This document shows positions 8,127 through 19,985 of a stretch of DNA of 64,000 nucleotides, piece by piece. The first letter of the stretch is position 1, and the number at the start of each line of letters is the position of its first letter. Location: positions 154,313-218,312 of the forward strand of contig CAVPWR010000006.1 in NCBI GenBank assembly GCA_963709555.1, in the 5' to 3' direction. Under the pieces are notes generated by a model. That model saw only the letters and a list, made by a program, of their open reading frames with translations, was not told where the DNA came from and made no database searches. The DNA comes from Sulfurisoma sp963709555 (lineage in GTDB: Bacteria > Pseudomonadota > Gammaproteobacteria > Burkholderiales > Rhodocyclaceae). Position numbers and translations under genes: made by a program.

Positions 8127-8970
8127 TGTCCGACATCCTCGACAAGATCCTCGCCGTCAAGCGCGAGGAAGTCGCCGCGGCGCAGGCCGCCAAGCCGCTC
8201 GCCGCAGTCCGCGCCGAGGCCGAAGCGCAGCCGCCTGCCCGCGACTTCGTCGGCGCCATCCGGCAAAAAGTTAGCGTAGCGGTATCCCCGGGGACGGCGC
8301 TGGCGGGACGGTGCCAGCCGGATCCGCCGCGTTGATGGGGACGGCGGTCATCGCCGAAATCAAGAAGGCCAGCCCCTCCAAGGGCGTCATCCGCGCCGAC
8401 TTCCGCCCGGCCGAGATCGCCGCCGACTACGAGAAGCACGGCGCCGCCTGCCTCTCGGTGCTCACCGACCACCAGTTCTTCCAGGGCGCGCCGGAATATC
8501 TGCAGGCCGCCCGCGCCGCCTGCGCCCTGCCGGTGCTGCGCAAGGACTTCATGATCGACCCCTACCAGGTCTATGAAGCCCGCGCCATGGGGGCCGATGC
8601 CATCCTGCTCATCGTCGCCGCGCTGTCGGTGGCGCAGATGCAGGAACTGGAGGCCATCGCCGACTCCCTGGGCATGGCCGTGCTGGTCGAAGCCCACGAC
8701 GGCGCCGAGGTCGACGCCGCCCTGCAGCTCAAGACCCCGCTGCTCGGCATCAACAACAGAAACCTGAGAACCTTCGAAGTCAGCCTGGCCACCACCCTCG
8801 GCCAGCTTGGCCGCATTCCGGCCGATCGCATCGTCGTCACCGAGTCCGGCATCCTCGGGCCCGCCGACGTCGCCCTGATGCGCCAAAACAACGTCCATGC
8901 CTTCCTCGTCGGCGAAGCCTTCATGCGCGCCGCCTCGCCGGGCGCTGAACTGGCAAGGCTTTTCGCCTGA
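8126..8970 (+). CDS. trpC: Indole-3-glycerol phosphate synthase, interrupted by a short insertion
   Basis: Ring-closing enzyme before tryptophan synthase. ATG 8126 overlaps the trpD stop. MSDILDKILAVKREEV and PPARDFVGAIRQK are conserved. About 77 bases follow where roughly 21-24 are expected before VIAEIKKASPSKGVIR; the surplus of about 53-56 bases breaks the frame and adds a stop at 8333-8335. The remaining barrel is intact, with PVLRKDFMID, GADAILLIVAAL, VEAHD, LLGINNRNL, VTESGI and LVGEAFMRA. The extra DNA contains the composite repeat also found at the murE-murF junction. Without repair or correction the gene could not make a full-length enzyme. Confidence 0.85.
8264..8346 (-). repeat. 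Composite repeat inserted in trpC
   Basis: Read on the minus strand, three boxes occur in order: CGCCGTCCCC (8337-8346), GGCGGATCCGG (8318-8328) and CGTCCCGCCAGCGCCG (8295-8310). The last is the 5' part of the dispersed 17-mer; the terminal GACTTTT is missing here and replaced by an extra segment (about 8270-8294) before the AAAAAG of the host gene. The same boxes with similar spacing lie at 31380-31431. Boundaries are approximate because the uninterrupted trpC of this organism is unknown. Confidence 0.6.
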
Positions 8971-9177
8971 GCGGCCGGTTGTTGCAAAAACCCCACATCG
9001 TCACGCCAGTATCCGGCCCAAACCTGCTTTCCCCTTGCCCCGACCCGGCCCCGCCGGCAAAATTGCACCAACTTCCCGATTGGGAGGGATGTGGCGAACA
9101 GTGACCAACCACGTGGAGTCATTGATTGCCGCAAGTCTCAAGTCTCAATTCGTCTCAACACTTTTGGAGATACACAT

Positions 9178-10608
9178 ATGCAGAAGAAAATCATCGCTCT
9201 GGCTGTCGCCGCTGTCGCCTCTGGCGCCGCCTTCGCCCAGTCCAACGTCACCATTTCCGGCAACCTGAACTACCAGTGGGAAAACATCTCCGGCTCGAGC
9301 CCGACGATGTCAACCTCCGGCGTTGCCACCAACGTCCCGCAGATGCCGCCGCGAAGGCCGCAACCGCGTCAACGAGAACGGTTCCGAGATCAAGTTCTCC
9401 GTGACCGAAGATCTGGGCAACGGCCTCAAGGCCATGGCCGTCGTCGCTTCCGGCATTACCCCCGACAGCGCTGCAGTCCGCCACCAACGGCAACCGCGGT
9501 ACCCTCGGCAGCCGTGACACCTATATCGGCCTGTCCGGCAACTTCGGTACCGTCGTCGCCGGCCGCCTGTCGGTGCATTACAACTCCGCCGACAAGGTCG
9601 ATGGCTTCTTCATGGACACCGGCCTTGCCGCTTCCACCCGCGGCATCCTCGGCGGCGTCGGCGGCAGCCACGACACTGCGCACTGGCGGCTACGGCCTCG
9701 GCGCCGGCGGCCGTCTCGGCAGCACCGTTGCCTACGTGACCCCGACCGTCAGCGGCTTCAACGGCACCATCGGCTATACCCGCCCGAACGCGCCGGCACC
9801 ACTGCCGATGGCGTCGTCGACAATGACGGCAGCGTCGCCAACGCCAGCCTGCCGTCCGCAAGGAGTCCGGCTGGACCCTCAAGGCCAACTTCGACAACGG
9901 CCCGATCACCGCCTTCGCGTCCTACCTGGCGCACAGCGACATCGCCGACGCCATGGCGACCGTGCTGTGGCAGAACAGCGCCAACACCACCCTGCTCGCG
10001 ATGAACAGCACTGCGCCATCGTCGCGATGCGACTGCACCGTTCGGTGCTGCTGCAACGGTGCCCTCAGCTCGCCGCGTTATTCGCGGTGAAGTCCGCGGC
10101 TTCCGCACCGGTGCTGCCTACACCTTCGGCAACGGCTTCAAGATCGGCCTGATCTATGACAACACCAAGACCCTGTGGCGCGACGATTCGGGCAACACCA
10201 ACGCCAACGACGACGACCTGAACCTGAAGCGCACCGTCTGGGCCGTCCCGGTCAGCATGAAGTTCGGCGCCCACACCATCGCCGGTAGCTACGCCCGTGC
10301 CGGCAACCTCGACGCCGGTGGTTCGCTGTCGACCGCTGCGTCGAACCGCAACGCCCTGGTTGACACCGTGTCACGAGCCAGACCGGCGCGACCTACTGGA
10401 TGCTTGGCTATCAGTACAACTTCTCCAAGCGTACCAACGTCGGCGCCACCTACGCCCGTATGGACAACGACGCCAAGGCCTCCTACGACTTCTACTCGAA
10501 CGGCGCCATGGGTCAAACCGCGACCGCCACGACGCTGCTGGCGTCAACAGCAACACCCGTGGTTCGGATCCGACCGTCGTCATGATCGGCCTGAAGCACT
10601 CCTTCTAA
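9178..10608 (+). CDS. Gram-negative trimeric porin (at least seven apparent frameshifts)
   Basis: Beta-type outer-membrane porin. ATG 9178 follows a TTTGGAGA ribosome site. The signal peptide is MQKKIIALAVAAVASGAAFA, followed by mature QSNVTISGNLNYQW. The rest is spread over all three frames yet remains recognisable: NRVNENGSEIKFSVTEDLG, SRDTYIGLSGNFGTVVAGR, GSTVAYVTPTVSGFNGTIGY, KESGWTLKANFDNGP, FRTGAAYTFGNGFKIGLIYD, YWMLGYQYNFSKRTNVGATYAR and a terminal SDPTVVMIGLKHSF ending in Phe, as porins do. Reassembled it would be ~470 residues. Either a heavily error-laden sequence or a very recent pseudogene; the intact beta-strand motifs favour the former. Confidence 0.8.
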
Positions 10609-10632
10609 TCGGCTCACCCCGACCTGAAGTTG

Positions 10633-10662
10633 AAACGGCCACCTTCGGGTGGCCGTTTTTCT
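10633..10662 (+). terminator. Rho-independent terminator after the porin
   Basis: Perfect 9-bp stem ACGGCCACC / GGTGGCCGT (10635-10643 with 10648-10656) around a TTCG tetraloop, followed by TTTTC, 25 bases after the porin stop. Confidence 0.9.
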
Positions 10663-10706
10663 TTGGTGCGGCGGAAAGACACCGCGTCTGCCGGCAAGGC
10701 GAATTC

Positions 10707-11349
10707 TCAGTCCTGCTTGCCGTAGTCCCTGAATTTCGCGACCACTCGCTGCATCTCTTCTTCCGGCAACAGCCGCGCCTCGCCCAGCGCGAGCACGCGC
10801 CAGTACTGCTCGCACAGCGCCTCGAATTCGACGGCCAGCGCCAGCGTCTGCTTCAAGTCCTTGCCGAAGACCACCATGCCGTGATGCGTCCATCAGGCAG
10901 GCGCAGCGATCCAGCAGTGCCTTGAGCATTCCATCCGACAGTTCCTGCGTGCCGAACGTCGCATAGCCGGCGCAGCGGATGTCGCTGCCGCCGAAGCGGG
11001 CGATCATGTAATGGAAGGGCGGAATCGCCTCGCCGCGGCAGGCCAGCGCGGTGGCGAAAGGCGCATGGGTATGGATGATGGCGCCGGCCTCGGGCCGCGC
11101 GGCGTAGATGTCGCGGTGGAAGCGCCATTCGCTGGAGGGTTTGCGCCGGCCTTCGGCGCGGCCGCCATCGTAATCCGGGCCGACGAAGGCGATGTCCTCG
11201 GGTACGGATTCTTCGTAGTCCATTCCCGTCGGCGTCACGAAGAACCCATCCTCGTGGCGGACGCTGACATTGCCCGCCGTGCCGCGATTGAGGCCCGTCG
11301 CGTTCATGGCACGGGCGGTAGCGAGGACGGCAGCGCGGGGATCAGTCAT
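10707..11349 (-). CDS. Class II aldolase (FucA/adducin type), possible DHAP-shunt aldolase (frameshifted)
   Basis: ~213-residue class II aldolase family protein. The first part from ATG 11349 has LNRGTAGNVSVR, FVTPTGMDY, HTHAPFATALAC (metal-binding His pair) and IPPFHYMIARFGG. A break near 10881-10892 moves the tail to another frame, which reads NHGMVVFGKDL and EQYWRVLALGEARLLPEEEM to a stop at 10707-10709. Its operon partner mtnA suggests the salvage route in which methylthioribulose-1-P or 5-deoxyribulose-1-P is cleaved to DHAP plus an aldehyde, as described for Ald2-type enzymes. MtnB dehydratases share the fold, so the reaction is uncertain. The 5' end overlaps the preceding nucleotidyltransferase stop. 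Confidence 0.75.
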
Positions 11350-11837
11350 CTTTCTGACGCAGTAACCGAAGCGCGGTCTCGATGAAAATCCGGTCCGCCT
11401 CGTCCTTGCCGCGCACTGTCTGTTTCGTTCGCAGCAAGCCTTCCAGATCGAGCGTGCGGATTTCCGTGCCATCATCGAAAGTGGCCGTCCTGGCGAACGG
11501 CCGCAACGATTCATAGCGTTTCGCCACAGGCGTTGAACATGACATCGACGACGAACTCGTCGGCCACGCGGATGGTGTTGCCCTCCTCGAACCACGCAGG
11601 ATCGATGTCCTTTGCGGCCCCATCGGGCAAGACCAGCAGTGCGCGTTTGACCCGCTCGCCCGACTCGCGCGTTGCGGGTACGAGAATATCGATATCGCGC
11701 GTGGCCCGCTGGTGTCCATGCGCCGCCAAGGCATAACCGCCGATCAGGAAGTAGTCGACACCTGCGTCGTTCAACGCTGCGATGACGCGCTTGAGATCCT
11801 CAAGCGTCGCGTCACGGGCGAACTTTTCCGGCTCCAT
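11342..11837 (-). CDS. MNT-type nucleotidyltransferase (frameshifted)
   Basis: ~165-residue minimal nucleotidyltransferase. LNDAGVDYFLIGGYALAAHG gives the GG motif at the helix start, and RATRDIDILVP provides the catalytic DxD. The part after about 11521 moves to another frame with YESLRPFARTATFDDG, IRTLDLEGLLRTKQTVRGKDEADR and a terminal basic stretch, as in AbiEii/DUF6036-like proteins. Such enzymes often act as toxin or antitoxin partners by nucleotidylating RNA or a partner protein. The start (MEPEKFARD at 11837) lies inside the preceding small gene, so the two are translationally coupled. No function beyond the fold can be assigned. Confidence 0.7.
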
Positions 11838-12059
11838 GGGTTCGCTCGTGCGCCAGTTGCGCCATGTCGCGCGCCACGGCATCGATCAATGCCTCATCCG
11901 CCTCTTCGTGGCTGGCGTAGCGGTAAACACCTTTGGGAAAATAATGGCGCGGACCGCCGGCCAAGCCCCGTAGCATGGCCATGAAACGGTCAGCCACCAC
12001 CAGATTGGCGACGGAGGGCTCGTTAGAAATTGCGGGGGGGATTTCCCTGCCGACGATTC

Positions 12060-12063
<4 letters not shown>
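11812..12063 (-). CDS. Small protein paired with the nucleotidyltransferase, antitoxin-like position
   Basis: 83 residues from ATG 12063, which overlaps the mtnA stop (ATGA). It has no motif I can name. It contains a hydrophobic helix VADRFMAMLRGLAGG, then HYFPKGVYRYASHEEADEALIDAVARDMA, and a basic tail. Size, position just upstream of a nucleotidyltransferase and overlap at both ends fit a toxin-antitoxin-like partner, but this is inference from layout only. Confidence 0.55.
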
Positions 12064-13072
<1,009 letters not shown>

Positions 13073-13263
13073 GGAGTATCGCCGCCGGCGCCGTCCCGGG
13101 GCCCTCGCGAGTGGGAGGGCAAGGCGAGGCGGCACGCGCCGAAGGCGCAAACCGCTCCAGGGCCCAACCCGGACTCGCCCGTAACAACCGAGCGGCTTTG
13201 CACTTCCTTCGGTCGCAGCAGCCGGGAGTCCCGCTCGCGAGGGCGGGGCTGGGGGTGGGCGGG
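13073..13263. other. Intergenic region between mtnA and secA, no gene seen
   Basis: About 190 bases of GC-rich DNA with short inverted segments such as CCTCGCGAGTGGGAGG and CCGCTCGCGAGGGCGG, which resemble the CCCTC...GAGGG filler common between GC-rich proteobacterial genes. It must hold the mtnA promoter and the secA 3' end, but no convincing -35/-10 pair or T-tailed terminator was found. Confidence 0.4.
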
Positions 13264-16000
<2,737 letters not shown>

Positions 16001-16122
16001 GTGGTTGGGAGTCGTCCAGCGCCGGGGTCGGCGAAAGGGCGAATTCTACCATGCAGGCCACGGCCGGCCTTGATCCGGGCCAAGCCGGAGGCGGGACGAC
16101 GAACGTCCCCGGGCGATGCCGG

Positions 16123-17061
16123 TCAGTTGCGGTGGCCGTGGGTATCGGCGGCCATCTGCAGGAAGCGGTTCGGGTTTTGCGCCGCGCCCTTGATGCGCAC
16201 CTCGAAGTGCAGATGGGGACCGGTCGAGCGGCCGGTGTTGCCGACGGCGGCGATGTTCTGGCCGCGCTTGACGAAAGCGCCCGGCTGCACCAGCAGCTTG
16301 GAGGCATGGGCGTAGCGGGTGATCAGGTCGTTGCCGTGATCGATATCGATCATCAGGCCGTACTCGGGATGGCGCTCGGCGGCGATGACCACGCCGGCCG
16401 CGGCGGCAACGATGGCGGTGCCGACCTCGGACGGGAAGTCGACGCCTTCATGCATCGCCCGCTGGCCGGTGAAGGGGTCCAGCCGCCAGCCGTAGGCCGA
16501 AGCGTTCCAGGTTCCATCCACCGGCAGGGTGGTCGGCAGCCGTGCCTTGCGCACGCGATCTTCGAACAGCTGTGCTTCGAGCAGGGTCAGGGTGTCGGTC
16601 TTCGTTTCGAGCTGGCTGGAGAGGGCATCGAGCGCCTGCTGCAATTCATTGGCGGAAAGCGCCGAGGGATTGACCAGAGGACCGCCACGGCCATCCCGGA
16701 CTTGCGGCTGGGTGGGCGCATCCTGCAGCTTGATGCCGGAAACCGAGGCCAGGCGCTCGCCGAGCGAGTCCAGCCGCAGCAGCTGGGCCTGCATCTGGCC
16801 GAGCTTGACGGCCATGGCGTTGAGGTTTTCGCGCACGTAGTCGCGGCTTTTCTGCGTTTCCTCGGCGGAAACGACGCGCATCAGGTCCTGCATGAAGGGC
16901 AGGCGCAGTTCGGCGGCATGCCGCACGGTGAAATAGGAAAACAGCGACGACAGCACGATGACCGATGCGGCCAGCAGTCCGCTGCCCATGGCCAGGTGGC
17001 GCCAGGTCAGCGTCAGGGTCTTGGCCGTTGTCATTCGGTTGGAGACAAGAATAATATGCAT
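16123..17061 (-). CDS. M23 family metallopeptidase (LytM/NlpD-like), membrane-anchored
   Basis: 312 residues. One N-terminal membrane segment (about 26-45) precedes a coiled-coil-rich periplasmic stretch. The C-terminal M23 domain has MHEGVDFPSEVGTAIVAAAAG (His and Asp zinc ligands), YGLMIDIDHGNDLITRYAHAS and GRSTGPHLHFEV (HxH). It probably cleaves peptidoglycan cross-links. An AGGGGAG ribosome site precedes ATG 17061, and a second in-frame ATG lies at 17034. The position between lpxC and secA is usual in betaproteobacteria. Divergent from the DciA-like gene, with 28 bases between starts. Confidence 0.88.
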   Translation of the reverse strand: MHIILVSNRMTTAKTLTLTWRHLAMGSGLLAASVIVLSSLFSYFTVRHAAELRLPFMQDLMRVVSAEETQKSRDYVRENLNAMAVKLGQMQAQLLRLDSLGERLASVSGIKLQDAPTQPQVRDGRGGPLVNPSALSANELQQALDALSSQLETKTDTLTLLEAQLFEDRVRKARLPTTLPVDGTWNASAYGWRLDPFTGQRAMHEGVDFPSEVGTAIVAAAAGVVIAAERHPEYGLMIDIDHGNDLITRYAHASKLLVQPGAFVKRGQNIAAVGNTGRSTGPHLHFEVRIKGAAQNPNRFLQMAADTHGHRN

Positions 17062-17089
17062 GCTCTGCTCCCCTTACAGGTATTGCCCC

Positions 17090-17533
17090 ATGCGGCTGCG
17101 CCGCACTGTCCGTTCCCTTGAAGACTGCCTGCTCGCCGATGCCGGCATGGCGCGACTGTCTTCCCATGCTTCCCGACTGCTGCGGCTGCAGGCGATTCTT
17201 GCCGCAAACCTGCCAGCCAACCTGGCCCGCGGTGCCCGCGTGGCGAATCTCAAGGCGGGGAAGCTCGTTATCCACGCCGATAACGGCGCGGTGGCGGCGA
17301 AGCTCAGGCAAATGGCACCGCGGCTCGCCGACCTTGTTCGTTTTGAAGCGGCGGAGGTTAATGGAATCGAAATCCGCGTGCAAGGGCGTGACGGCAAACC
17401 CGTCCAACCCCTGCGCCAAGCCCCCTCAGGGATAGGCAGTCAGGCGAAGCAGGGACTCACATCGCTGGAAAGGCTCTTGCCTGAAGGGTCCCGCCTTAGG
17501 CGCGCATTGGCAAAATTGGTGGAGCGCGGCTGA
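17090..17533 (+). CDS. DciA-like DUF721 protein
   Basis: 147 residues. The N-terminal half matches the DUF721/DciA fold: a helical start, then LQAILAANLPANLARGARVANLKAGKLVIHADNGAVAAKLRQMAPRL, the usual beta-hairpin-helix pattern with KxGxLxIxxxNxAxAxxLR. DciA proteins load the replicative helicase DnaB in bacteria lacking DnaC. The tail after RVQGRDGK is low in conserved features. It starts at ATG 17090 close to the divergent M23 gene, so the two may share a promoter region. Identity is by pattern; the link to DnaB loading is from the family. Confidence 0.7.
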   Translation: MRLRRTVRSLEDCLLADAGMARLSSHASRLLRLQAILAANLPANLARGARVANLKAGKLVIHADNGAVAAKLRQMAPRLADLVRFEAAEVNGIEIRVQGRDGKPVQPLRQAPSGIGSQAKQGLTSLERLLPEGSRLRRALAKLVERG

Positions 17534-17538
17534 AGCAC

Positions 17539-17721
17539 CTACAGAACGATTACGCGCTCGAGGAACATCAACGCCAATACGATCAGGGCGAAGATCAGGC
17601 CGTACCTGGCCAGGCGGCCAGCCAGCCGCAGGTAGCTTTTGTTTCCGGTAATCAGGTAACTGGCGATGCCGGCGCCGATGGCGATGACCACCAGCACAGC
17701 GACGATCCGCAGCAGCAGCAT
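17539..17721 (-). CDS. Small two-helix inner membrane protein
   Basis: 60 residues. Hydrophobic segment 1 is LLLRIVAVLVVIAIGAGIASYL, then NKSYLRLAGRLARYG, then segment 2 LIFALIVLALMFLERVIVL. Function unknown. It lies 9 bases downstream of lpxC on the same strand, and a protein of this size and character is common there in related genomes as I recall, which supports it as real. It converges with the DciA-like gene, 5 bases between stops. Confidence 0.7.
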   Translation of the reverse strand: MLLLRIVAVLVVIAIGAGIASYLITGNKSYLRLAGRLARYGLIFALIVLALMFLERVIVL

Positions 17722-17730
17722 CGCCGTGCT

Positions 17731-18651
17731 TTACGCAGCTTGCAGCGCAGGATAGAGGTGGGCGATGCCGGCGGGCACGGTCCCGGCATCCTCGAAACTC
17801 ACCAGTTCCCAGGCCGAGGCATCTGCCAGCACGGCGCGCAGCAACTGGTTGTTGAGGGCGTGGCCGGACTTGTGGGCCGAGAAGGCGGCCAGCAGCGGAT
17901 GGCCGGCAAGATAAAGGTCGCCGATGGCGTCGAGAACCTTGTGGCGCACGAATTCGTCGGGAAGCCGCAGGCCGTCGACATTGAGAACCCGGTATTCGTC
18001 CATCACGATGGCGTTGTCGAGGCTGCCGCCGAGCGCCAGGCCCTGGGCGCGCAGCGCCTCGACATCCTGGGTGAAGCCGAAGGTACGGGCACGGGAGATA
18101 TCGCGCACATAGGAGTCTTCGGCGAAATCGACTTCGACCCGCGTGCCGGACTGATCCACCGCCGGGTGGTTGAAGATGATCGAAAACGCCAGTTTGAAGC
18201 CGTCGTAAGGGTCGAGCCGCGCCCATTTGTCGCCGTCCCTGACCTCGACCGGCTTCTTCACGCGGAGGAAGCGCTTGGGCGCATTCTGTTCCTCGATGCC
18301 GGCGGATTGCAGCAGGAAGACGAAGGGGCCGGCCGAGCCGTCCATGATCGGCAGCTCGGCGGCATCGACGTCGGCGTAGAGATTGTCGATGCCAAGGCCG
18401 GCCAGCGCCGACATCAGGTGCTCGACGGTGCCGAGGCGTACGCCGTCATGCTCCAGCACCGAGGCCATGCGCGTGTCGCCGACGCCGAAGGGATCGGCGC
18501 GCAGGTCGACCGGCGGATCCAGGTCGACGCGGCGGAAGACGATGCCGGTGTCGGGCTGGGCCGGACGCAGCGTCAACCGCACCTTGGCGCCGGAATGGAG
18601 ACCGACGCCGGTGGCGTTGATGACGGTTTTGAGGGTGCGCTGGCGCAGCAT
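17731..18651 (-). CDS. lpxC: UDP-3-O-acyl-N-acetylglucosamine deacetylase
   Basis: 306 residues. The zinc amidase of the committed step of lipid A synthesis. VGLHSG near the N terminus, VEHLMSALAGLGIDN (zinc His), IMDGSAGPFVFLLQSAGI, FVRHKVLDAIGDLYLAGHPL (zinc His and Asp) and KSGHALNN (catalytic His) are all present. ATG 18651 starts MLRQRTLKTVINATGVGLH. It lies 129 bases after ftsZ, separated by a long hairpin, so lpxC may have its own promoter. No frameshift. Confidence 0.96.
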   Translation of the reverse strand: MLRQRTLKTVINATGVGLHSGAKVRLTLRPAQPDTGIVFRRVDLDPPVDLRADPFGVGDTRMASVLEHDGVRLGTVEHLMSALAGLGIDNLYADVDAAELPIMDGSAGPFVFLLQSAGIEEQNAPKRFLRVKKPVEVRDGDKWARLDPYDGFKLAFSIIFNHPAVDQSGTRVEVDFAEDSYVRDISRARTFGFTQDVEALRAQGLALGGSLDNAIVMDEYRVLNVDGLRLPDEFVRHKVLDAIGDLYLAGHPLLAAFSAHKSGHALNNQLLRAVLADASAWELVSFEDAGTVPAGIAHLYPALQAA

Positions 18652-18713
18652 GGGCGGACTAGTGGCGAAAAAATGGCATGGGCATTGTGCGGGGCGGCAA
18701 TCTTACCACGGCA

Positions 18714-18757
18714 GGCCTGGCGGCCGGGAGGAGGCGAATCTCCCCGGCCGCCAGGCC
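18714..18757 (-). terminator. Long perfect hairpin between ftsZ and lpxC
   Basis: 15-bp perfect stem GGCCTGGCGGCCGGG (18714-18728) with CCCGGCCGCCAGGCC (18743-18757), loop of 14. It has no T-tract on either side, so it may slow RNA polymerase, protect mRNA ends or be a repeat, rather than act as a classical terminator. Confidence 0.5.
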
Positions 18758-18780
18758 GCCTTGCACAGACCTCGAAGACA

Positions 18781-19950
18781 TCAGTCGGCCTGCTTGCGCA
18801 AGAAGGCCGGAATGTCGTACTTGTCGACCCCGCTCGCCGCCATCGACTCGGCCATGGCGCTGCGGCCGGCGCGACCCGACGTGAAGACGTTGCCGAAATC
18901 GCCGCCGGCGCCGCCCGCAGCCGCCACCTCGGTGACCAGCGGCACGTTGTCGGTACCGGTGCGCAGCACCTCGGCGTAAGCCAGCGTCGGCTTGGCCTGC
19001 TTGCGCGCGGCCGGCGCACCGAGGCCGGTGGCGACGACGGTGACGCGCACGCGATCTTCCATGCCTTCGTCGTAGGCGAGGCCGCAGATCACGGTCGCCT
19101 CGGGCGAGGTGTACTGGCGGATGGTGGCCATCACGTCCCGGTACTCCTTCATGCTGATCTGCTTGCTGGCGCTGACATTGACCAGCACGCCGCGCGCGCC
19201 GGACAGCTCGATGCCTTCGAGCAGCGGGCTGGCGGCGGCATTCTCGGCGGCGATGCGGGCGCGATCGACGCCGGTGGCCTCACCCGAACCCATCATGGCC
19301 TTGCCCATCTCGCCCATCACCGTGCGCACGTCCTGGAAATCGACGTTGATGTGGCCATGCACGTTGATGATCTCGGCGATGCCGCCGACGGCGTTCTTGA
19401 GCACGTTGTCGGCGGCCTTGAAGGCCTCGTCCATCAGCACGTCCTCGCCCAGCACCTCCATCAGCTTCTCGTTGAGCACGACGATCAGCGAATCGACCGA
19501 CTCTTCGAGTTCCTTGAGGCCGGCCTCGGCCAGGCTCATGCGCTTGCCCTCGTAGTCGAAGGGCTTGGTGACCACGGCGACGGTGAGGATGCCCAGCTCG
19601 CGCGCCACCTCGGCGACGATGGGTGCGGCGCCGGTGCCGGTGCCGCCGCCCATGCCGGCGGTGATGAAGGCCATGTGCGCGCCGCGCAGTGCGTCGGCGA
19701 TCTGCTCGCGGGCGCTGCGCGCGTGCTCGCGGGCGACCTCGGGCTTGCCGCCGGCGCCCAGACCCGGGCCGAGCTGCAGCTTGACGCCCGCGCTCATGTA
19801 CTTCAGGGCCTGCGCGTCGGTGTTGGCGCAGATGAACTCCACGCCCTGCACGCCTTCGCGGATCATGTGCTCGACGGCGTTGCCACCCGCACCGCCGACT
19901 CCGATGACCTTGATGATGGTCGTGGGTTCCGGTTCAACAAATTCAAACAT
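18781..19950 (-). CDS. ftsZ: Cell division GTPase FtsZ
   Basis: 389 residues. Tubulin-like GTPase forming the Z ring. IKVIGVGGAGGNAVEHM, the tubulin signature GGGTGTGAAP, NTDAQAL and the T7-loop region with DEAFKAADNVLKNAVGGIAEII are intact. The C-terminal conserved peptide is KYDIPAFLRKQAD, which contacts FtsA, ZipA and SlmA-type partners (a slmA gene lies at 51.3 kb). ATG 19950 is preceded by GGAGGCGAAC. It follows ftsA by 35 bases. Confidence 0.97.
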   Translation of the reverse strand: MFEFVEPEPTTIIKVIGVGGAGGNAVEHMIREGVQGVEFICANTDAQALKYMSAGVKLQLGPGLGAGGKPEVAREHARSAREQIADALRGAHMAFITAGMGGGTGTGAAPIVAEVARELGILTVAVVTKPFDYEGKRMSLAEAGLKELEESVDSLIVVLNEKLMEVLGEDVLMDEAFKAADNVLKNAVGGIAEIINVHGHINVDFQDVRTVMGEMGKAMMGSGEATGVDRARIAAENAAASPLLEGIELSGARGVLVNVSASKQISMKEYRDVMATIRQYTSPEATVICGLAYDEGMEDRVRVTVVATGLGAPAARKQAKPTLAYAEVLRTGTDNVPLVTEVAAAGGAGGDFGNVFTSGRAGRSAMAESMAASGVDKYDIPAFLRKQAD

Positions 19951-19985
19951 GTTCGCCTCCTTGTTGTTGCTGCTGCAAATTAAGA

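Noticed and set aside
3432..8970. Programmed +1 frameshifting as an explanation for split rpe and trp genes
   Set aside because: The shift sites share no slippery sequence, stop context or structure, and unrelated genes are affected in the same way. Sequencing error is simpler.
13073..13263. N-terminal extension of MtnA from an upstream ATG at 13187
   Set aside because: The extension is out of phase with the family-like LTYPLRTIQEDGD segment and has Pro/Arg-rich intergenic composition.
17740..19983. 747-codon open frame antisense to lpxC and ftsZ
   Set aside because: Low-complexity shadow composition; both sense genes are intact and conserved.
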